A stretch of DNA of 64,000 bases from Streptomyces mobaraensis NBRC 13819 = DSM 40847 (GCF_017916255.1 NZ_CP072827.1:1922001-1986000), one strand, 5' to 3'. Positions 35,530-48,977 are shown, counted from the first letter of the stretch. Made by a program: numbers and translations. Notes: a model not told the origin generated them from the letters alone.

Positions 35530-36180
35530 CTACCGGGGCGCGGTGTCGCCGGTGGGGTCCTCCCCCCGGTCGAGGGCCTTCCAGATCTCCTCGGGCCGCT
35601 CGGGGTCCGGCGCGCGGCGCGGCCGACGGGGGCGCGGGCTGCCGTCGCGCTCGTACCGGCCGCCCATGGCGGGCCAGTGCCGGCCGTAGCGCAGCGCGAG
35701 CAGCCCGGCGAGCAGCAGCAGGACGCCGCCGGCCAGGGCCACCCACGGCCAGGGGGTGTGGCTGACGTGCTCGACGGCGGCGCTGGACAGGCCGGTGGTC
35801 CTGGCGGCCTTCTCCTCCAGGGCCCCCGTGTCGGAGGCGCCGGTGACGGAGCCCACGACGACGCCCGCGCCGCAGAGCGCCAGCACCGCGGCGACCAGCG
35901 TCCGGCCGGCCCGGCGCACGGCGAAGACGGCGACGAGCGCGGCCAGGCCGACGATGGCGAGGGCACCGGGCAGGCCGGTGACGTCCTGGCCGGTGGCCTG
36001 CTCGCGGGCCGCGTCGCGGACGCCCGCCGCCGTGCCCTCGACCCAGGTCCGGCCGCCGGCGAGCAGCACGAGCGCGGCGCCGGCCGCCGTGAGGAACAGG
36101 GCGGCGCCGACGCTGCGCCGGGCGCTCCGGCCGGGGGCGGGCTCGGTGCGGGTGCGGGGGTGGGGTACGGCTGCGCTCAC
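35530..36180 (-). CDS. Trp-operon-associated membrane protein (TIGR02234 type)
   Basis: A 216-residue protein with four membrane helices, an extracytoplasmic stretch containing TWVEGTAAGVRD, and a basic cytosolic tail ending in EEIWKALDRGEDPT. This layout, the TWV segment and the position just after trpE are those of the actinobacterial tryptophan-biosynthesis-associated family. It lies 43 bp after trpE and is probably co-transcribed. Function is unknown; transport or sensing of aromatic compounds is a guess. Confidence 0.85.
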   Translation of the reverse strand: MSAAVPHPRTRTEPAPGRSARRSVGAALFLTAAGAALVLLAGGRTWVEGTAAGVRDAAREQATGQDVTGLPGALAIVGLAALVAVFAVRRAGRTLVAAVLALCGAGVVVGSVTGASDTGALEEKAARTTGLSSAAVEHVSHTPWPWVALAGGVLLLLAGLLALRYGRHWPAMGGRYERDGSPRPRRPRRAPDPERPEEIWKALDRGEDPTGDTAPR

Positions 36181-36223
36181 GCTTCCACTATCCCCTGCGC
36201 CGGTGCGGGCCGCGCAGCCGGGG

Positions 36224-37774
36224 TCACGCCGGTGCCCCCGGGCGGGTGAGCCGGGCGGCGCCGTGCACGGCCCGCAGTACGGCGGCGGCCTTGTTGCGGC
36301 ACTCGGTGTCCTCGGCGACCGGGTCGGAGTCGGCGACGACGCCCGCGCCCGCCTGGACGTAGGCGGTGCCGTCCCGCAGGACGGCGGTGCGGATGGCGAT
36401 GGCGGTGTCGGAGTCCCCGGCGAAGTCCAGGTAGCCGACGCAGCCGCCGTACAGGCCGCGGCGGGACGGTTCGAGCTCCTCGATGATCTGCATGGCCCGG
36501 GGCTTGGGCGCGCCGGAGAGGGTGCCGGCCGGGAAGCAGGCGGTGAGCACGTCGAACGCCGTCCGGCCGGGCGCGAGACGGCCGGTGACGGTGGAGACGA
36601 TGTGCATGACGTGGCTGTAGCGCTCGATCGACATGAAGTCGACGACCTCGACGCTGCCCGGCTCGCAGACCCGGCCCAGGTCGTTGCGGCCGAGGTCGAC
36701 GAGCATCAGGTGCTCGGCGCGCTCCTTGGGGTCGGCGAGGAGTTCCTCGGCGAGGGCGGCGTCGGCCTGCGGGGTGGCGCCGCGCGGGCGGGTGCCCGCG
36801 ATGGGGTGGACCATGGCCCGCCCGTCCTCGACCTTCACCAGCGCCTCGGGGCTGGAGCCGACGACCTGGAAGCCGTCGAACTGGAAGAGGTACATGTACG
36901 GGCTGGGGTTGGTCGCCCGCAGCACCCGGTAGACGTCCAGCGCGGACGCCTCGCACGGCGTCTCGAACCGCTGCGAGGGCACCACCTGGAACGCCTCGCC
37001 CGCCCGGATGCGCTCCTTGATGTCCTCGACGGCCGCCTGGTAGTCGGCGCCGCCCCAGCGGGCGGTGAACTCCGGCAGTTCGGCGGAGGGCAGCACGGTG
37101 GGGTGCGTGGGGACGGGCCGGTGCAGATCGGCGGTCATCGCGTCGAGGCGGGCGACGGCGTCCGCGTACGCCTCGTCGACGCCCGTCTCCAGGTCGTTGT
37201 GGTTGATCGCGTTGGCGATCAGCAGGACCGTGCCGTTCCAGTGGTCGAGGACGGCGAGGTCCGAGGTGAGCAGCATGGTGAGCTCGGGCAGCCCGAGGCC
37301 GTCGCCCTCCCCGTGCCGGTCGCCGATCTTCTCCAGGCGGCGGACGACGTCGTAGCCCAGGTAGCCGACCATGCCGCCGGTGAAGGGCGGCAGCCCGGCG
37401 CCCTCGATGAGGTCGCGCGGGGTGTGCAGCGCCTCGACGGTCGCCCGCAGGGTGCGCAGCGGGTCGCCGTCGGTGGGGACGCCGACGGGCGGGGTGCCCA
37501 GCCAGTGGGTCTCGCCGTCCCGCGCCGTGAGGGTGGCGGCGCTGCGCACGCCGATGAACGAGTAGCGCGACCAGCTCCGGCCCTGTTCCGCGGACTCCAG
37601 CAGGAACGTGCCCGGCCGCTCGGCGGCGAGCTTGCGGTAGAGGGCGACGGGGGTGTCGCCGTCGGCCAGGAAGCGCCGGGTGACCGGGATGACCCGGCGG
37701 TCCTTGGCCAGCGCGCGGAAGGTGTCGGCGTCGGGGATCTGAGCGGGCCCCGGAGCGATGGAGGTGGCAGCCAT
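36224..37774 (-). CDS. trpE: Anthranilate synthase component I
   Basis: The 516-residue enzyme forms anthranilate from chorismate with ammonia from a partner amidotransferase that is not in this window. The feedback motif is [19 protein letters not shown] near residue 55, predicting inhibition by tryptophan. Chorismate-site motifs are [37 protein letters not shown] and [14 protein letters not shown] 37774 lies 11 bp after hisI, so the two are co-transcribed and no leader-peptide attenuator fits between them. The overlong ORF to 38266 merely runs through hisI. Confidence 0.97.
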   Translation of the reverse strand: MAATSIAPGPAQIPDADTFRALAKDRRVIPVTRRFLADGDTPVALYRKLAAERPGTFLLESAEQGRSWSRYSFIGVRSAATLTARDGETHWLGTPPVGVPTDGDPLRTLRATVEALHTPRDLIEGAGLPPFTGGMVGYLGYDVVRRLEKIGDRHGEGDGLGLPELTMLLTSDLAVLDHWNGTVLLIANAINHNDLETGVDEAYADAVARLDAMTADLHRPVPTHPTVLPSAELPEFTARWGGADYQAAVEDIKERIRAGEAFQVVPSQRFETPCEASALDVYRVLRATNPSPYMYLFQFDGFQVVGSSPEALVKVEDGRAMVHPIAGTRPRGATPQADAALAEELLADPKERAEHLMLVDLGRNDLGRVCEPGSVEVVDFMSIERYSHVMHIVSTVTGRLAPGRTAFDVLTACFPAGTLSGAPKPRAMQIIEELEPSRRGLYGGCVGYLDFAGDSDTAIAIRTAVLRDGTAYVQAGAGVVADSDPVAEDTECRNKAAAVLRAVHGAARLTRPGAPA

Positions 37775-37785
37775 GGCAGCGGAGC

Positions 37786-38211
37786 CTACTGGCCCAGCGG
37801 CAGGTCTCCGGCGTCGAAACAGGTGCGCGTCCCGGTGTGGCACGCCGGACCGGTCTGGTCGACCTTGACGAGGAGGGTGTCGCCGTCGCAGTCCAGGGCC
37901 ACGGACTTGACGTGCTGGACGTGGCCGGAGGTGTCGCCCTTGACCCAGTACTCGCTCCGGCTGCGGCTCCAGTAGGTGCACCGGCCGGTGGTGAGGGTGC
38001 GGTGCAGCGCCTCGTCGTCCATCCAGCCGAGCATCAGCACCTCGCCGGTGTCGTACTGCTGGGCGACGGCCGGCACCAGGCCCTCGGCGGTGCGCTTGAG
38101 GCGCGCGGCGACGGCGGGATCGAGCGCGGTGCTGCCGGGGACGGCGGGGCGGGAGGAGCGAGAGGAGCCGGTGGGGCCGGACTCGGAACTGGAAAGGGGC
38201 TTGCCGGTCAT
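37786..38211 (-). CDS. hisI: Phosphoribosyl-AMP cyclohydrolase
   Basis: The 141-residue enzyme opens the adenine ring of phosphoribosyl-AMP in histidine synthesis. Metal-site motifs are [23 protein letters not shown] and the final [20 protein letters not shown] is the substrate loop. The first ~30 residues are Ser/Pro-rich. ATG 38211 is chosen; an ORF extension to 38307 would run into the divergent gene's start. It sits apart from the main his operon and heads the transcript with trpE. Confidence 0.95.
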   Translation of the reverse strand: MTGKPLSSSESGPTGSSRSSRPAVPGSTALDPAVAARLKRTAEGLVPAVAQQYDTGEVLMLGWMDDEALHRTLTTGRCTYWSRSRSEYWVKGDTSGHVQHVKSVALDCDGDTLLVKVDQTGPACHTGTRTCFDAGDLPLGQ

Positions 38212-38275
38212 GGAGCCATTGTGCCGCTCTTGGACCGGTCGCATGGATGTCCGAGGGATACGGCATGCTTCCGTC

Positions 38276-39187
38276 ATGACATCACCGCCTCCTCCCCCTC
38301 CCTCCAACCCGCCGCAGCCGCCCGGGGGCGGCGGCGGCTTCGGACCGCCGTCGGGCTTCGGGCCGCCGCCCGAGCAGCCCCCGCCCTACGGCGACGGACA
38401 GCAGGGCCCCGGCGGGCAGCCCCCGTACGGCGGGCAGCCGCCCTACGGCGGGCAGCCGCCCTACGGCGGCCAGTCCCCGTACGGGCAGGGCCCGCAGCCG
38501 TACGGCCAGAACCAGCCGCCCGGATACGGCCCTTACGGAGCGCAGCCCGGCATGAATCCGCCGCCCTCGGGGGGCGGCGGAGCGAAGGTCGCCGGCATCG
38601 TGGTGTGCGCGGTGCTGGTGCTCGGCCTGATCGTGGGCGGCGTCATCTTCGCCACCAAGGACTCGGGTGGCGACGACAAACCGTCCGCGAAGGGCTCGTC
38701 CTCCCCCAGCACCTCGTCGAGCGAGGCCCCGACGTACAGACCGTCGCCGCTGCCGACGCTCCCGCACATACCCCTGCCCCCGACGAGTTCCGCCGAGCCG
38801 TCGCCCTCCGGCTCGTCGTCGATCGTGGTCCCCATGGTCGTCGTCAAGCCCGGCGAGTGCTTCGACCACCCGGCGATGACCCCGTCCGTCACCCGCGTCG
38901 AGAAGAAGTCCTGCGACGGCAGCCACGACGGCGAGGCGATCACCAACCGGACGCTGAGCAACGGCCTGCTGACCGAGTCGGAGATCCAGGAGAAGGCCCG
39001 CGGCCTGTGCAAGCCGGACGCCGAGCGGCGGCTGCGCGCCGTGAACGACGGCCGCCTGTACTACTACTTCGCCCTCTACCCCAACGAGCGGACGTACCTG
39101 CTGACCGGTGAGCGCCGGGTCACCTGCTGGATCGCCCGCAGCGACAAGCCGGGCGGCGCCAAGCTGACCGCCCCCCTGCCCGAGTAG
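38276..39187 (+). CDS. Pro/Gly-rich single-pass membrane protein with external Cys domain
   Basis: 303 residues. A cytosolic N-terminus has GGQPPYGG tandem repeats (~25-100), then one membrane helix ([21 protein letters not shown]), a Ser/Pro stalk, and an external domain starting [14 protein letters not shown], with four cysteines ([30 protein letters not shown]). The domain resembles septum-formation-family proteins, in which a C-F-D segment and a C-x-H motif recur. It starts at ATG 38276, 64 bp from the divergent hisI. Role at the envelope is inferred. Confidence 0.75.
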   Translation: MTSPPPPPPSNPPQPPGGGGGFGPPSGFGPPPEQPPPYGDGQQGPGGQPPYGGQPPYGGQPPYGGQSPYGQGPQPYGQNQPPGYGPYGAQPGMNPPPSGGGGAKVAGIVVCAVLVLGLIVGGVIFATKDSGGDDKPSAKGSSSPSTSSSEAPTYRPSPLPTLPHIPLPPTSSAEPSPSGSSSIVVPMVVVKPGECFDHPAMTPSVTRVEKKSCDGSHDGEAITNRTLSNGLLTESEIQEKARGLCKPDAERRLRAVNDGRLYYYFALYPNERTYLLTGERRVTCWIARSDKPGGAKLTAPLPE

Positions 39188-39240
39188 CCGGCGGGCGCGG
39201 CGCCATGGCACGGCGGCGGCGCCGACCGTAGGCTGCCGCC

Positions 39241-39873
39241 ATGTCGACCCACGCACAGCGCGAACGCCTGCTTCTCGCGGATCTGTTGGAGACCGCGGGT
39301 CCGAACGCCCCGACGCTCTGCCAGGGGTGGAGCGCCCGCGATCTCGCGGCCCACGTCGTGGTGCGCGAACGCCGCTCGGACGCCGCGGCGGGCGCCCTGT
39401 TCAAACCACTGGCCGCCCGCCTGGAACGGGTCCAGGCCGAGTTCGCCGCCAAGCCCTACGAGGAGCTGATCCAGCTCATCCGGACCGGGCCGCCGCGCAC
39501 CTCGCCGTTCGCCCTCAAGCAGATCGACGAGGCGGCGAACACGGTCGAGTTCTACGTCCACACCGAGGACGTGCGCCGCGCCCAGCCCGACTGGACGCCG
39601 CGCGAACTCGATCCCGTCTTCGCCGACGCGCTCTGGGCCCGCCTGGAGAAGATGGCCCGCGTCCTGGGCCGCAAGGCGCCCGTCGGCGTCGTCCTCCGCC
39701 GCCCGGACGGCCGCACGGCGGTGGGGAACCGGGGCGTTCCCGTGGTGACGGTCACCGGTGAGCCCGGTGAGCTGACCCTCTTCGCCTTCGGACGGCAGTC
39801 CGCCGCGCGGGTGGAGCTGGAGGGCGACGAGGTCGCCAAGGCGAAGCTGCTGGCGGCGCGTCTGGGGTTGTGA
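39241..39873 (+). CDS. DinB/mycothiol-isomerase-like protein (TIGR03085 type)
   Basis: A 210-residue protein with the N-terminal MDMPI_N four-helix bundle: RERLLLADLLETAGPNAPTL, then GWSARDLAAHVVVRERR, where the His is a metal ligand, and NTVEFYVHTEDVRRAQP, which carries the second histidine site. The C-terminal lobe is alpha/beta. Relatives are mycothiol-dependent isomerases and a TIGR03085 family of metal-binding proteins. Substrate unknown. Its stop is 4 nt before a palindromic element shared with the convergent hisF. Confidence 0.85.
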   Translation: MSTHAQRERLLLADLLETAGPNAPTLCQGWSARDLAAHVVVRERRSDAAAGALFKPLAARLERVQAEFAAKPYEELIQLIRTGPPRTSPFALKQIDEAANTVEFYVHTEDVRRAQPDWTPRELDPVFADALWARLEKMARVLGRKAPVGVVLRRPDGRTAVGNRGVPVVTVTGEPGELTLFAFGRQSAARVELEGDEVAKAKLLAARLGL

Positions 39874-39877
39874 GAGT

Positions 39878-40075
39878 GCCCCAGTCCCGCCCTTTCACCG
39901 TTTCTTGCGGGGGCAAGCCCCCGCACCCCCTGAAACCGCGCTCCGCGCGGTTGTCCTCAAACGCCGGACGGGCTGAATATCAGCCCGTCCGGCGCTTGAG
40001 GACGAGCGGCGAAGCCGCGAAAGGGGGGTCTGGGGGCGCAGCCCCCAGGAAACGGCGAAAGGGCGGGACCGGGGC
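39878..40075. repeat. Dispersed palindromic element, full copy, opposite orientation
   Basis: A 198-bp copy whose left arm has the GCGGGGGCAAGCCCCCGC and GCGCTCCGCGC hairpins and whose right arm has GCGGCGAAGCCGC and CTGGGGGCGCAGCCCCCAG, the reverse order of the copies at 29026, 48993 and 52047. It fills the gap between the convergent TIGR03085-type gene and hisF, 4-5 nt from each stop, so it is ideally placed as a two-way terminator. Confidence 0.92.
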
Positions 40076-40080
40076 AAACC

Positions 40081-40836
40081 TCACCGCACGGGATGCCCCG
40101 CATCCCGCAACGCCCCCTTGACCTCCCCGATCCGCAGATCACCGAAGTGGAAGACGGAAGCCGCGAGCACCGCGTCAGCGCCCGCGGCCACCGCAGGAGC
40201 GAAATCGGCAAGCTTGCCCGCGCCCCCACTGGCGATGACCGGCACGGACACATGCCGCCGCACAGCGGCGATCATCTCCGTGTCGTACCCGTCCTTCGTC
40301 CCGTCGGCGTCCATCGAGTTGAGCAGGATCTCCCCCGCCCCCAGCTCCGCCGCCCGATGCGCCCACTCGACCGCGTCGAGCCCGGTCCCCCGCCGCCCAC
40401 CATGGGTGGTGACCTCGAAGGACCCGGACGGAGTCCGCCGCGCGTCGACGGACAGCACGAGGACCTGCCGCCCGAAGCGCTCGGCGATCTCCCGTACGAG
40501 GTCCGGCCGCTCGATGGCGGCGGTGTTCACACCCACCTTGTCGGCCCCGGCCCGCAGCAGCTTGTCGACGTCGTCGGCGGTCCGCACGCCGCCGCCCACG
40601 GTCAGCGGGATGAAGACCTGCTCGGCGGTCCGCCGGACCACGTCGTACGTGGTCTCGCGGTTGCCGGAAGAGGCGGTGATGTCGAGGAAGGTGAGCTCGT
40701 CGGCGCCCTCCCGCCCGTACACGCGGGCCATCTCGACGGGGTCGCCCGCGTCGCGCAGGTTCTGGAAGTTGACCCCCTTGACGACGCGGCCGTTGTCCAC
40801 GTCCAGGCAGGGGATGACTCGGACCGCGAGGGTCAC
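40081..40836 (-). CDS. hisF: Imidazole glycerol phosphate synthase, cyclase subunit
   Basis: The 251-residue half-barrel-duplicated TIM barrel uses ammonia from HisH to make imidazole glycerol phosphate and AICAR. Catalytic aspartates are in [16 protein letters not shown] and LVLSVDARR; phosphate sites are GGGVRTADD and GGAGKLADF. It starts at GTG 40836 and overlaps the RidA gene by 4 bp. It is the last gene of the his operon and is followed by the palindromic element. Confidence 0.97.
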   Translation of the reverse strand: MTLAVRVIPCLDVDNGRVVKGVNFQNLRDAGDPVEMARVYGREGADELTFLDITASSGNRETTYDVVRRTAEQVFIPLTVGGGVRTADDVDKLLRAGADKVGVNTAAIERPDLVREIAERFGRQVLVLSVDARRTPSGSFEVTTHGGRRGTGLDAVEWAHRAAELGAGEILLNSMDADGTKDGYDTEMIAAVRRHVSVPVIASGGAGKLADFAPAVAAGADAVLAASVFHFGDLRIGEVKGALRDAGHPVR

Positions 40837-41237
40837 GCCGATGCTCCTCTGAATGCTTCTACTTCTACTTCGACCAGGACGCGCGAGTCGACGAAGCCGG
40901 ACACCACGACCATGGTCGCGGCGGGCCGGATCCCGTCGAAGAGCTCCTTGTGGGCGCGGCCGACCGCGTCCACGTCCCGCGCGTGGGTCAGGTACATCCG
41001 GGTGCGGACGACGGACTCGGGGCCGAGGCCGAACTCCTCCAGCGCGGCGAGGGCGTTGGAGAAGGCCGCCCGGGCCTGCTCGTACGGGTCGCCCTCGCCG
41101 ACCAGGACGCCGTCCACCAGCGGCATGGTCCCGGCGACGTGCACCCGGTCCCCGGCCGCCACGGCGCGCGCGAAGCCGATCGTCGCTTCCCAGGGACTGT
41201 CTGTCTGTACGCGTCGCGGGGCCGGGGTCTCACTCAT
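40833..41237 (-). CDS. RidA family protein in the his operon
   Basis: A 134-residue YjgF/RidA-fold protein: [33 protein letters not shown], and [18 protein letters not shown] with the conserved Arg that binds the substrate carboxylate. The usual C-terminal motif appears as [10 protein letters not shown]. RidA proteins hydrolyse reactive enamines/imines from PLP enzymes. It overlaps priA and hisF by 4 bp each, so its expression is tied to histidine synthesis. Confidence 0.92.
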   Translation of the reverse strand: MSETPAPRRVQTDSPWEATIGFARAVAAGDRVHVAGTMPLVDGVLVGEGDPYEQARAAFSNALAALEEFGLGPESVVRTRMYLTHARDVDAVGRAHKELFDGIRPAATMVVVSGFVDSRVLVEVEVEAFRGASA

Positions 41238-41959
41238 ACGGACACTGCCTCCAGGGCCTCTTCCAAGGTGAACGCCTTCGCGTAGAGGGCCTTGCCCACG
41301 ATCGCGCCTTCGACACCCTCCGGTACCAGACTGGCGATGGCCCGCAGGTCGTCAAGGGAGGAGACGCCGCCGGAGGCGACGACGGGCTTGTCGGTGGCGG
41401 CGCAGACGTTCTTCAGCAGTTCCAGGTTGGGGCCCTGGAGGGTGCCGTCCTTGGCGATGTCGGTGACGACGTAGCGGGCGCAGCCCTCGGAGTCGAGGCG
41501 GGCCAGCGTCTCGTAGAGGTCGCCGCCGTCGCGCGTCCAGCCGCGTCCGCGCAGCGTGGTGCCGCGCACGTCGAGGCCGACGGCGATCTTGTCGCCGTGC
41601 TCGGCGATGACGCGGGCCACCCACTCGGGGGTCTCCAGCGCGGCGGTGCCCAGGTTGACGCGGGTGCAGCCGGTGGCGAGGGCGGCGGCCAGCGAGGCGT
41701 CGTCGCGGATGCCGCCGGAGAGCTCGACCTTGATGTCCATGGCCCGGACGACCTCGGCGATCTGTGCCCGGTTGTCACCGGTGCCGAACGCCGCGTCCAG
41801 GTCGACGAGGTGGAGCCACTCGGCACCGGCCTGCTGCCAGGCCCGCGCGGCGGCCAGCGGGTCGCCGTACGAGGTCTCGGAGCCCGACTCGCCATGGACG
41901 AGGCGCACGGCCTGGCCGTCGCGGACGTCGACGGCGGGGAGGAGTTCGAGCGTGGTCAC
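41234..41959 (-). CDS. priA: Bifunctional phosphoribosyl isomerase (HisA/TrpF activities)
   Basis: The 241-residue TIM barrel in actinobacteria performs both the ProFAR isomerisation of histidine synthesis and the PRA isomerisation of tryptophan synthesis. Catalytic aspartates are in [18 protein letters not shown] and [20 protein letters not shown] and GGVSSLDD bind phosphates. GTG 41959 (TTLELLPAV) is the start; the larger ORF runs through hisH. No separate trpF is present near trpC, as expected for a dual-function enzyme. 4-bp overlaps at both ends. Confidence 0.95.
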   Translation of the reverse strand: MTTLELLPAVDVRDGQAVRLVHGESGSETSYGDPLAAARAWQQAGAEWLHLVDLDAAFGTGDNRAQIAEVVRAMDIKVELSGGIRDDASLAAALATGCTRVNLGTAALETPEWVARVIAEHGDKIAVGLDVRGTTLRGRGWTRDGGDLYETLARLDSEGCARYVVTDIAKDGTLQGPNLELLKNVCAATDKPVVASGGVSSLDDLRAIASLVPEGVEGAIVGKALYAKAFTLEEALEAVSV

Positions 41960-42594
41960 AGGGTTCCGATCCAGTTGGTGAGGAGCTGGGATCCGGCGTC
42001 GCCGGACTTCTCGGGGTGGAACTGGGTGGCCCACAGGGGCCCGTTCTCGACGGCCGCGACGAACGGCTCGCCGTGCTCGGCCCAGGTCACCAGGGGCGGC
42101 TTGATGGCCTCGTTGGTGACTTCGAGGCTCCAGTCGCGGACGGCGTAGGAGTGCACGAAGTAGTAGCGGGTGTCCGCGTCGAGGCCGGCGAAGAGGGCGG
42201 AGCCCTCGGCGGGGGTGACGGTGTTCCACCCCATGTGCGGCACGACCGGGGCCTTGAGCGGCTCGACCGTGCCGGGCCACTCGTCCAGGCCGTCGGTCTC
42301 GACGCCGTGCTCGACGCCCCGGGCGAAGAGGACCTGCATGCCGACGCAGATGCCCATCACGGGCCGGCCGCCGGACAGCCGCCGGTCGACGATCCAGTCG
42401 CCGCGCGCCGCGCGCAGCCCGCTCATGCAGGCGGCGAACGCGCCGACGCCGGGGACGAGGAGGCCGTCGGCGTTCATGGCCCGGTCGAAGTCCCGGGTGA
42501 TCTCGACGTCGGCGCCGACGTGCGCGAGGGCCCGCTCGGCCGACCGGACGTTGCCGAACCCGTAGTCGAAGACGACGACTTTCTTGGCGCTCAT
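41956..42594 (-). CDS. hisH: Imidazole glycerol phosphate synthase, glutaminase subunit
   Basis: About 212 residues. This class I amidotransferase supplies ammonia to HisF. The catalytic Cys is in [10 protein letters not shown] and the His-Glu pair in [12 protein letters not shown]; the oxyanion region is [16 protein letters not shown] 42594 ([20 protein letters not shown]) overlaps the small upstream gene by 4 bp; GTG 42600 is a less likely start. Confidence 0.96.
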   Translation of the reverse strand: MSAKKVVVFDYGFGNVRSAERALAHVGADVEITRDFDRAMNADGLLVPGVGAFAACMSGLRAARGDWIVDRRLSGGRPVMGICVGMQVLFARGVEHGVETDGLDEWPGTVEPLKAPVVPHMGWNTVTPAEGSALFAGLDADTRYYFVHSYAVRDWSLEVTNEAIKPPLVTWAEHGEPFVAAVENGPLWATQFHPEKSGDAGSQLLTNWIGTL

Positions 42595-42754
42595 GACCAC
42601 AGGCTTTCGATCCGCATCACACCGGCGGTCAGCGCCATCGCGGCACCGATGCCGAGCAGCACGATGACGCCCTTGGGCATCCCCTGCTTGGCGAAGGAGA
42701 TGATCCCGCCGACCAGGAAGAGCCCGACCAGGATCAGGGCGGTGGACATGCCGT

Positions 42755-42758
<4 letters not shown>
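42591..42758 (-). CDS. Small membrane protein inside the his operon
   Basis: 55 residues from GTG 42758, whose first bases overlap the hisB stop (GTGA) and which has AAGGGGG 5-6 nt upstream inside hisB. The protein is two membrane helices ([19 protein letters not shown] and [18 protein letters not shown]) joined by KQGMPK. Its stop overlaps hisH by 4 bp. Being locked between his genes by two overlaps argues for a real product, though no histidine-pathway role is known. Confidence 0.8.
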
Positions 42759-45773
<3,015 letters not shown>

Positions 45774-45890
45774 ATGGCCAATTGTCTCAGACCCGTCCCG
45801 CCGCACGGCTCTCCGTACCACCCAGTGATACGCCGGCCGGGAATGGATCTTCACTCCACGGCACCCGCCGCCCGGGCCCGGCCGGGGTGC

Positions 45891-45908
45891 TTGACGGACG
45901 CCCGTCAA
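45891..45908. promoter_or_regulatory. Palindrome upstream of hisD
   Basis: TTGACGG-ACGC-CCGTCAA is a perfect 7-bp inverted repeat around a 4-bp centre in the 254-bp gap between hisD and the divergent gene at 46028. Each arm resembles a -35 element on its own strand, but no -10 partner is evident. It may be an operator for either gene. Confidence 0.4.
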
Positions 45909-46027
45909 AGTCGTCGCACGCTGCGTGTTCAAGGGGTCACCCACCGGGAATCGAGCCAGTACGCGGGGCCGACGCCACGGGGGTGACAGGCGCCGGGCGC
46001 CGCCCGAGCGTGAGAAGGGAGGGGACC

Positions 46028-47629
46028 GTGACCGCGTCACCCGACGGAGATCCGCCCCTTGGCCTGGAGCTCACCCCCGCCGAACTGGGCATGTGGCGGG
46101 CGTTCCGCTCCGGCACCACCCATGACCTGCGCACCCCGCACCCGGAGCGGAACGACCCCGAGGGCCCGTACACCTGGGGCCCCGAACGCAGCGTGCGGGC
46201 CCAGGTGATCGCGCTGCTGCTGCTCGACGGCCCGCCCGCGTTACCCGGCCGGGTGCCGGCCCTCAAGCTCAACGGTGTGCAGATCACCGGGCTGCTGGAC
46301 CTGTCCGGCGGCACGGTCGTCCCCTACGTGGAGTTGCAGAACTGCCGCTTCGAGCAGCAGGTGCTGCTGCCCGAGTGCCGGTTCACCACCCTGCGGCTGG
46401 TCGGCTGCACCCTGCCCCGGCTGGAGGCCGCCCGGCTGCACACCGAGGGCGACCTGCACCTGCCGCGCTGCGTCGTCCGGCGCGGGATCCGGCTCAGCGA
46501 CGCCCGGGTCGGCACCGACCTGCTGCTCAACCAGGCCGTGGTCCGCCGCGACCGGCGCGGGGTGTGCATCGCCGCCGACGGCCTCACCGTCGGCCAGGAC
46601 CTCCAGGCGGAGCTGGCCCGGGCGTACGGGGAGCTGAGCCTGCGCGGCGCGAAGATAGGCGCCTCGCTCAGCCTGCGCGGCACCACCCTCAGCAACCCCT
46701 TCGGGCGGCGGGCGCTCAACGCCCCGCAGCTCACCGTCGAACGCACCGTCTACCTCACCCCCGCCGCCGAGGACGGCCCGGTGGTGTCCGGTGCCACGCC
46801 CCCGTACGGGATCTCCCCGACCGGTCCCGTGTACGGGACGCGGCTGCGGAACTTCAGCTGCGAGGGCGGGCTGCGGCTGGACGACGGGCGGTTCGGGGAC
46901 GCGCTCGACCTCAGCGGGGCGCGGCTGGCGCTCTCCGACGGCCAGGAGGTCTCGCTGCGCCGCATCCAGACGCCGGAGCTGCGCTTCCTCGGGCAGCGCC
47001 CCGAACACGGGCGGGTGGTGCTGTCGGGCGCCCGGGTCGTCAACCTCGTCGACCGGTGGGAGAGCTGGCCGGGGCCGGGCGGGCTGGTGATGGCCGGGTT
47101 CTCGTACGAGACGCTGATACCGCACGGCTCGTTCCCGCTGCCCCGGCGGCTGGAGTGGGTGTCCGCCGCGACGCCGGAGTACGCGCCCGAGCCCTACGAG
47201 TGCCTGGCCGCCTCGCTGCGGGACAGTGGCGAGGACACCGACGCCCGGGCGGTGCTGCTCGCCAAGCAGCGGCGGCGCCGCGAGACGCTGCCGCTCGCCG
47301 GGAAGGCGTGGGGGTACCTCCAGGACTGGACGGTGGCCTACGGCTACCGCCCCGGGCGGGCGGCGCTCTGGATGGCCGTGCTGTGGGCCCTGGGCACCCT
47401 GTGGTTCGCCCGGCATCCGCTGCCGCCGGTCAAGCCCGAGGAGTCGCCCACCTGGAACGCCGCGCTCTACACCCTCGACCTGCTGCTGCCCGTCGTCGAC
47501 CTCGGCCAGGGCCAGGCGTGGAAGACCGAGGGGGCCGGGCAGTGGCTGGCCACGGCGCTGGTGCTGATCGGCTGGGTGCTGGCGACGACGGTCGCGGCGG
47601 GTGCGTCGCGGCTGCTGCGGCGGCAGTGA
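46028..47629 (+). CDS. Predicted membrane protein with repetitive beta region and C-terminal helices
   Basis: A 533-residue protein from GTG 46028 behind GGGAGGGG. Residues ~70-400 are built of short strand repeats ([59 protein letters not shown]) suggesting a right-handed beta-helix. A helical part with [21 protein letters not shown] follows. Membrane segments [17 protein letters not shown] and [21 protein letters not shown] are near the end. Relatives are sometimes labelled oxidoreductase, but no cofactor motif is visible. Divergent from hisD; function unknown. Confidence 0.75.
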   Translation: MTASPDGDPPLGLELTPAELGMWRAFRSGTTHDLRTPHPERNDPEGPYTWGPERSVRAQVIALLLLDGPPALPGRVPALKLNGVQITGLLDLSGGTVVPYVELQNCRFEQQVLLPECRFTTLRLVGCTLPRLEAARLHTEGDLHLPRCVVRRGIRLSDARVGTDLLLNQAVVRRDRRGVCIAADGLTVGQDLQAELARAYGELSLRGAKIGASLSLRGTTLSNPFGRRALNAPQLTVERTVYLTPAAEDGPVVSGATPPYGISPTGPVYGTRLRNFSCEGGLRLDDGRFGDALDLSGARLALSDGQEVSLRRIQTPELRFLGQRPEHGRVVLSGARVVNLVDRWESWPGPGGLVMAGFSYETLIPHGSFPLPRRLEWVSAATPEYAPEPYECLAASLRDSGEDTDARAVLLAKQRRRRETLPLAGKAWGYLQDWTVAYGYRPGRAALWMAVLWALGTLWFARHPLPPVKPEESPTWNAALYTLDLLLPVVDLGQGQAWKTEGAGQWLATALVLIGWVLATTVAAGASRLLRRQ

Positions 47630-47702
47630 CGGAGGCCGGGGGCCGGGCGGCGGGAAGCCGGGAGAAGCGCCGCCACCCCCGCAGGGCCTAGGCTTACCGG
47701 CT

Positions 47703-48440
47703 GTGACCACCGCGCGCCTCCCGATCTTCCCCCTCAACTCGGTGCTGTTCCCGGGCCTCGTCCTGCCTCTGAACGTCTTCGAGCAGCGGTACCGCGCGAT
47801 GATGCGCCACCTCGCGGAACTGCCCGACGACGCCCCGCGCCGGTTCGGCGTCGTGGCCATCCGCGACGGCTTCGAGGTGGCGCACAGCGCCCCCGGCCTG
47901 CCGGACGGGACCCGTCCGGAACCGGGCCCGGCGACGGGCTTCGGCCCGGACCCGCTGGCCGCGTTCCACACCGTCGGCTGCGTGGCGGACGCCGCGACGT
48001 TGCGAGAGCGCCCGGACGGCACGTACGAGGTGCTGGCCACCGGGACGACCCGGTTCCGGCTGCTGTCGGTCGACGCCTCCGGCCCGTTCCTCACCGGGGA
48101 GACGGAGGAGCTGGAGGAACGTCCCGGCGAGGGGGCCGGAGCGCTGGCCTCCGGGGTGCTGCGGGCCTTCCGCGCCTACCAGAAGCGGCTGGCGGGGGCC
48201 AGCGAACGGACCCTGGCCGGCCGGCAGGACATCCCCGAGGAGCCGTCCGTGCTCTCGTACCTGGTCGCCTCGGCCGCCATGCTCGACGTCCCCGCCAAGC
48301 AACGGCTCCTCCAGGCCCCCGACACCGCGTCCCGGCTGGCGGACGAACTGCGGCTGCTGCGCACCGAGACGGCCTTGATCGGTAAGCTCCCCTCGCTGCC
48401 CGCGGTGGACTTCACCCGGCGGCCGACGAGTCCCAACTGA
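47703..48440 (+). CDS. Lon N-terminal-domain protein
   Basis: 245 residues from GTG 47703. The Lon substrate-binding (PUA-like) fold is shown by LPIFPLNSVLFPGLVLPLNVFEQRYRAM, then GCVADAATLRERPDGTYEVLATGTTRFRL and a helical C-terminal region. No ATPase or protease domain is attached; such stand-alone proteins are widespread and their function is not settled. It lies 27 bp before the YbaK gene and is probably co-transcribed. Confidence 0.9.
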   Translation: MTTARLPIFPLNSVLFPGLVLPLNVFEQRYRAMMRHLAELPDDAPRRFGVVAIRDGFEVAHSAPGLPDGTRPEPGPATGFGPDPLAAFHTVGCVADAATLRERPDGTYEVLATGTTRFRLLSVDASGPFLTGETEELEERPGEGAGALASGVLRAFRAYQKRLAGASERTLAGRQDIPEEPSVLSYLVASAAMLDVPAKQRLLQAPDTASRLADELRLLRTETALIGKLPSLPAVDFTRRPTSPN

Positions 48441-48467
48441 CCCCCAACCGAGCGGAGGCGACGGGCT

Positions 48468-48977
48468 GTGGCGAAGAAGGCCGCGGGGAAGGCCGCGGGC
48501 AAGTCGGGTGGCACCCCCGCCATAGTCGCCCTGGAAAAGGCCGGCGCCCGGTTCTCCCTGCACGCCTACACCCACGACCCCGCGTCGGCGTCCTACGGCG
48601 AGGAGGCCGCCGACGCCCTGGGCGTGGACCCCGCCCGCGTCTTCAAGACCCTGGTCGCGGAGGTGGACGGCGCTTTGACGGTCGCCGTCGTCCCCGTCAG
48701 CGGTTCCCTCGACCTCAAGGCCCTCGCCGCGGCGCTCGGCGGCAAGCGCGCCGCGATGGCCGACCCGGCGGCGGCGGAACGCGCCACGGGGTACGTCCGC
48801 GGCGGCATCTCACCGCTGGGCCAACGGAAGCGGCTGCCTACGGCGGTCGACGCGTCCGCTCTCGCGCATCCCACGATTCATGTGTCGGCGGGCCGGCGGG
48901 GGCTGGAGGTGGAGCTGGAGCCGGGGGTGTTGGTGGAGTTGACCGGGGCGAAGGTGGCGGAGATCGCGCGGGGGTGA
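48468..48977 (+). CDS. ybaK: Cys-tRNA(Pro) deacylase, YbaK/EbsC family
   Basis: 169 residues from GTG 48468. After a Lys/Ala/Gly-rich leader, the YbaK fold is clear: ALEKAGARFSLHAYTHDP, ALGVDPARVFKTLVAEVDG, VPVSGSLDLKALAAALGGKR, GYVRGGISPLGQRKRLPT and the closing HVSAGRRGLEVELEPGVLVELTGA. The enzyme hydrolyses Cys misattached to tRNA-Pro. The palindromic element follows 15 nt after the stop. Confidence 0.93.
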   Translation: MAKKAAGKAAGKSGGTPAIVALEKAGARFSLHAYTHDPASASYGEEAADALGVDPARVFKTLVAEVDGALTVAVVPVSGSLDLKALAAALGGKRAAMADPAAAERATGYVRGGISPLGQRKRLPTAVDASALAHPTIHVSAGRRGLEVELEPGVLVELTGAKVAEIARG

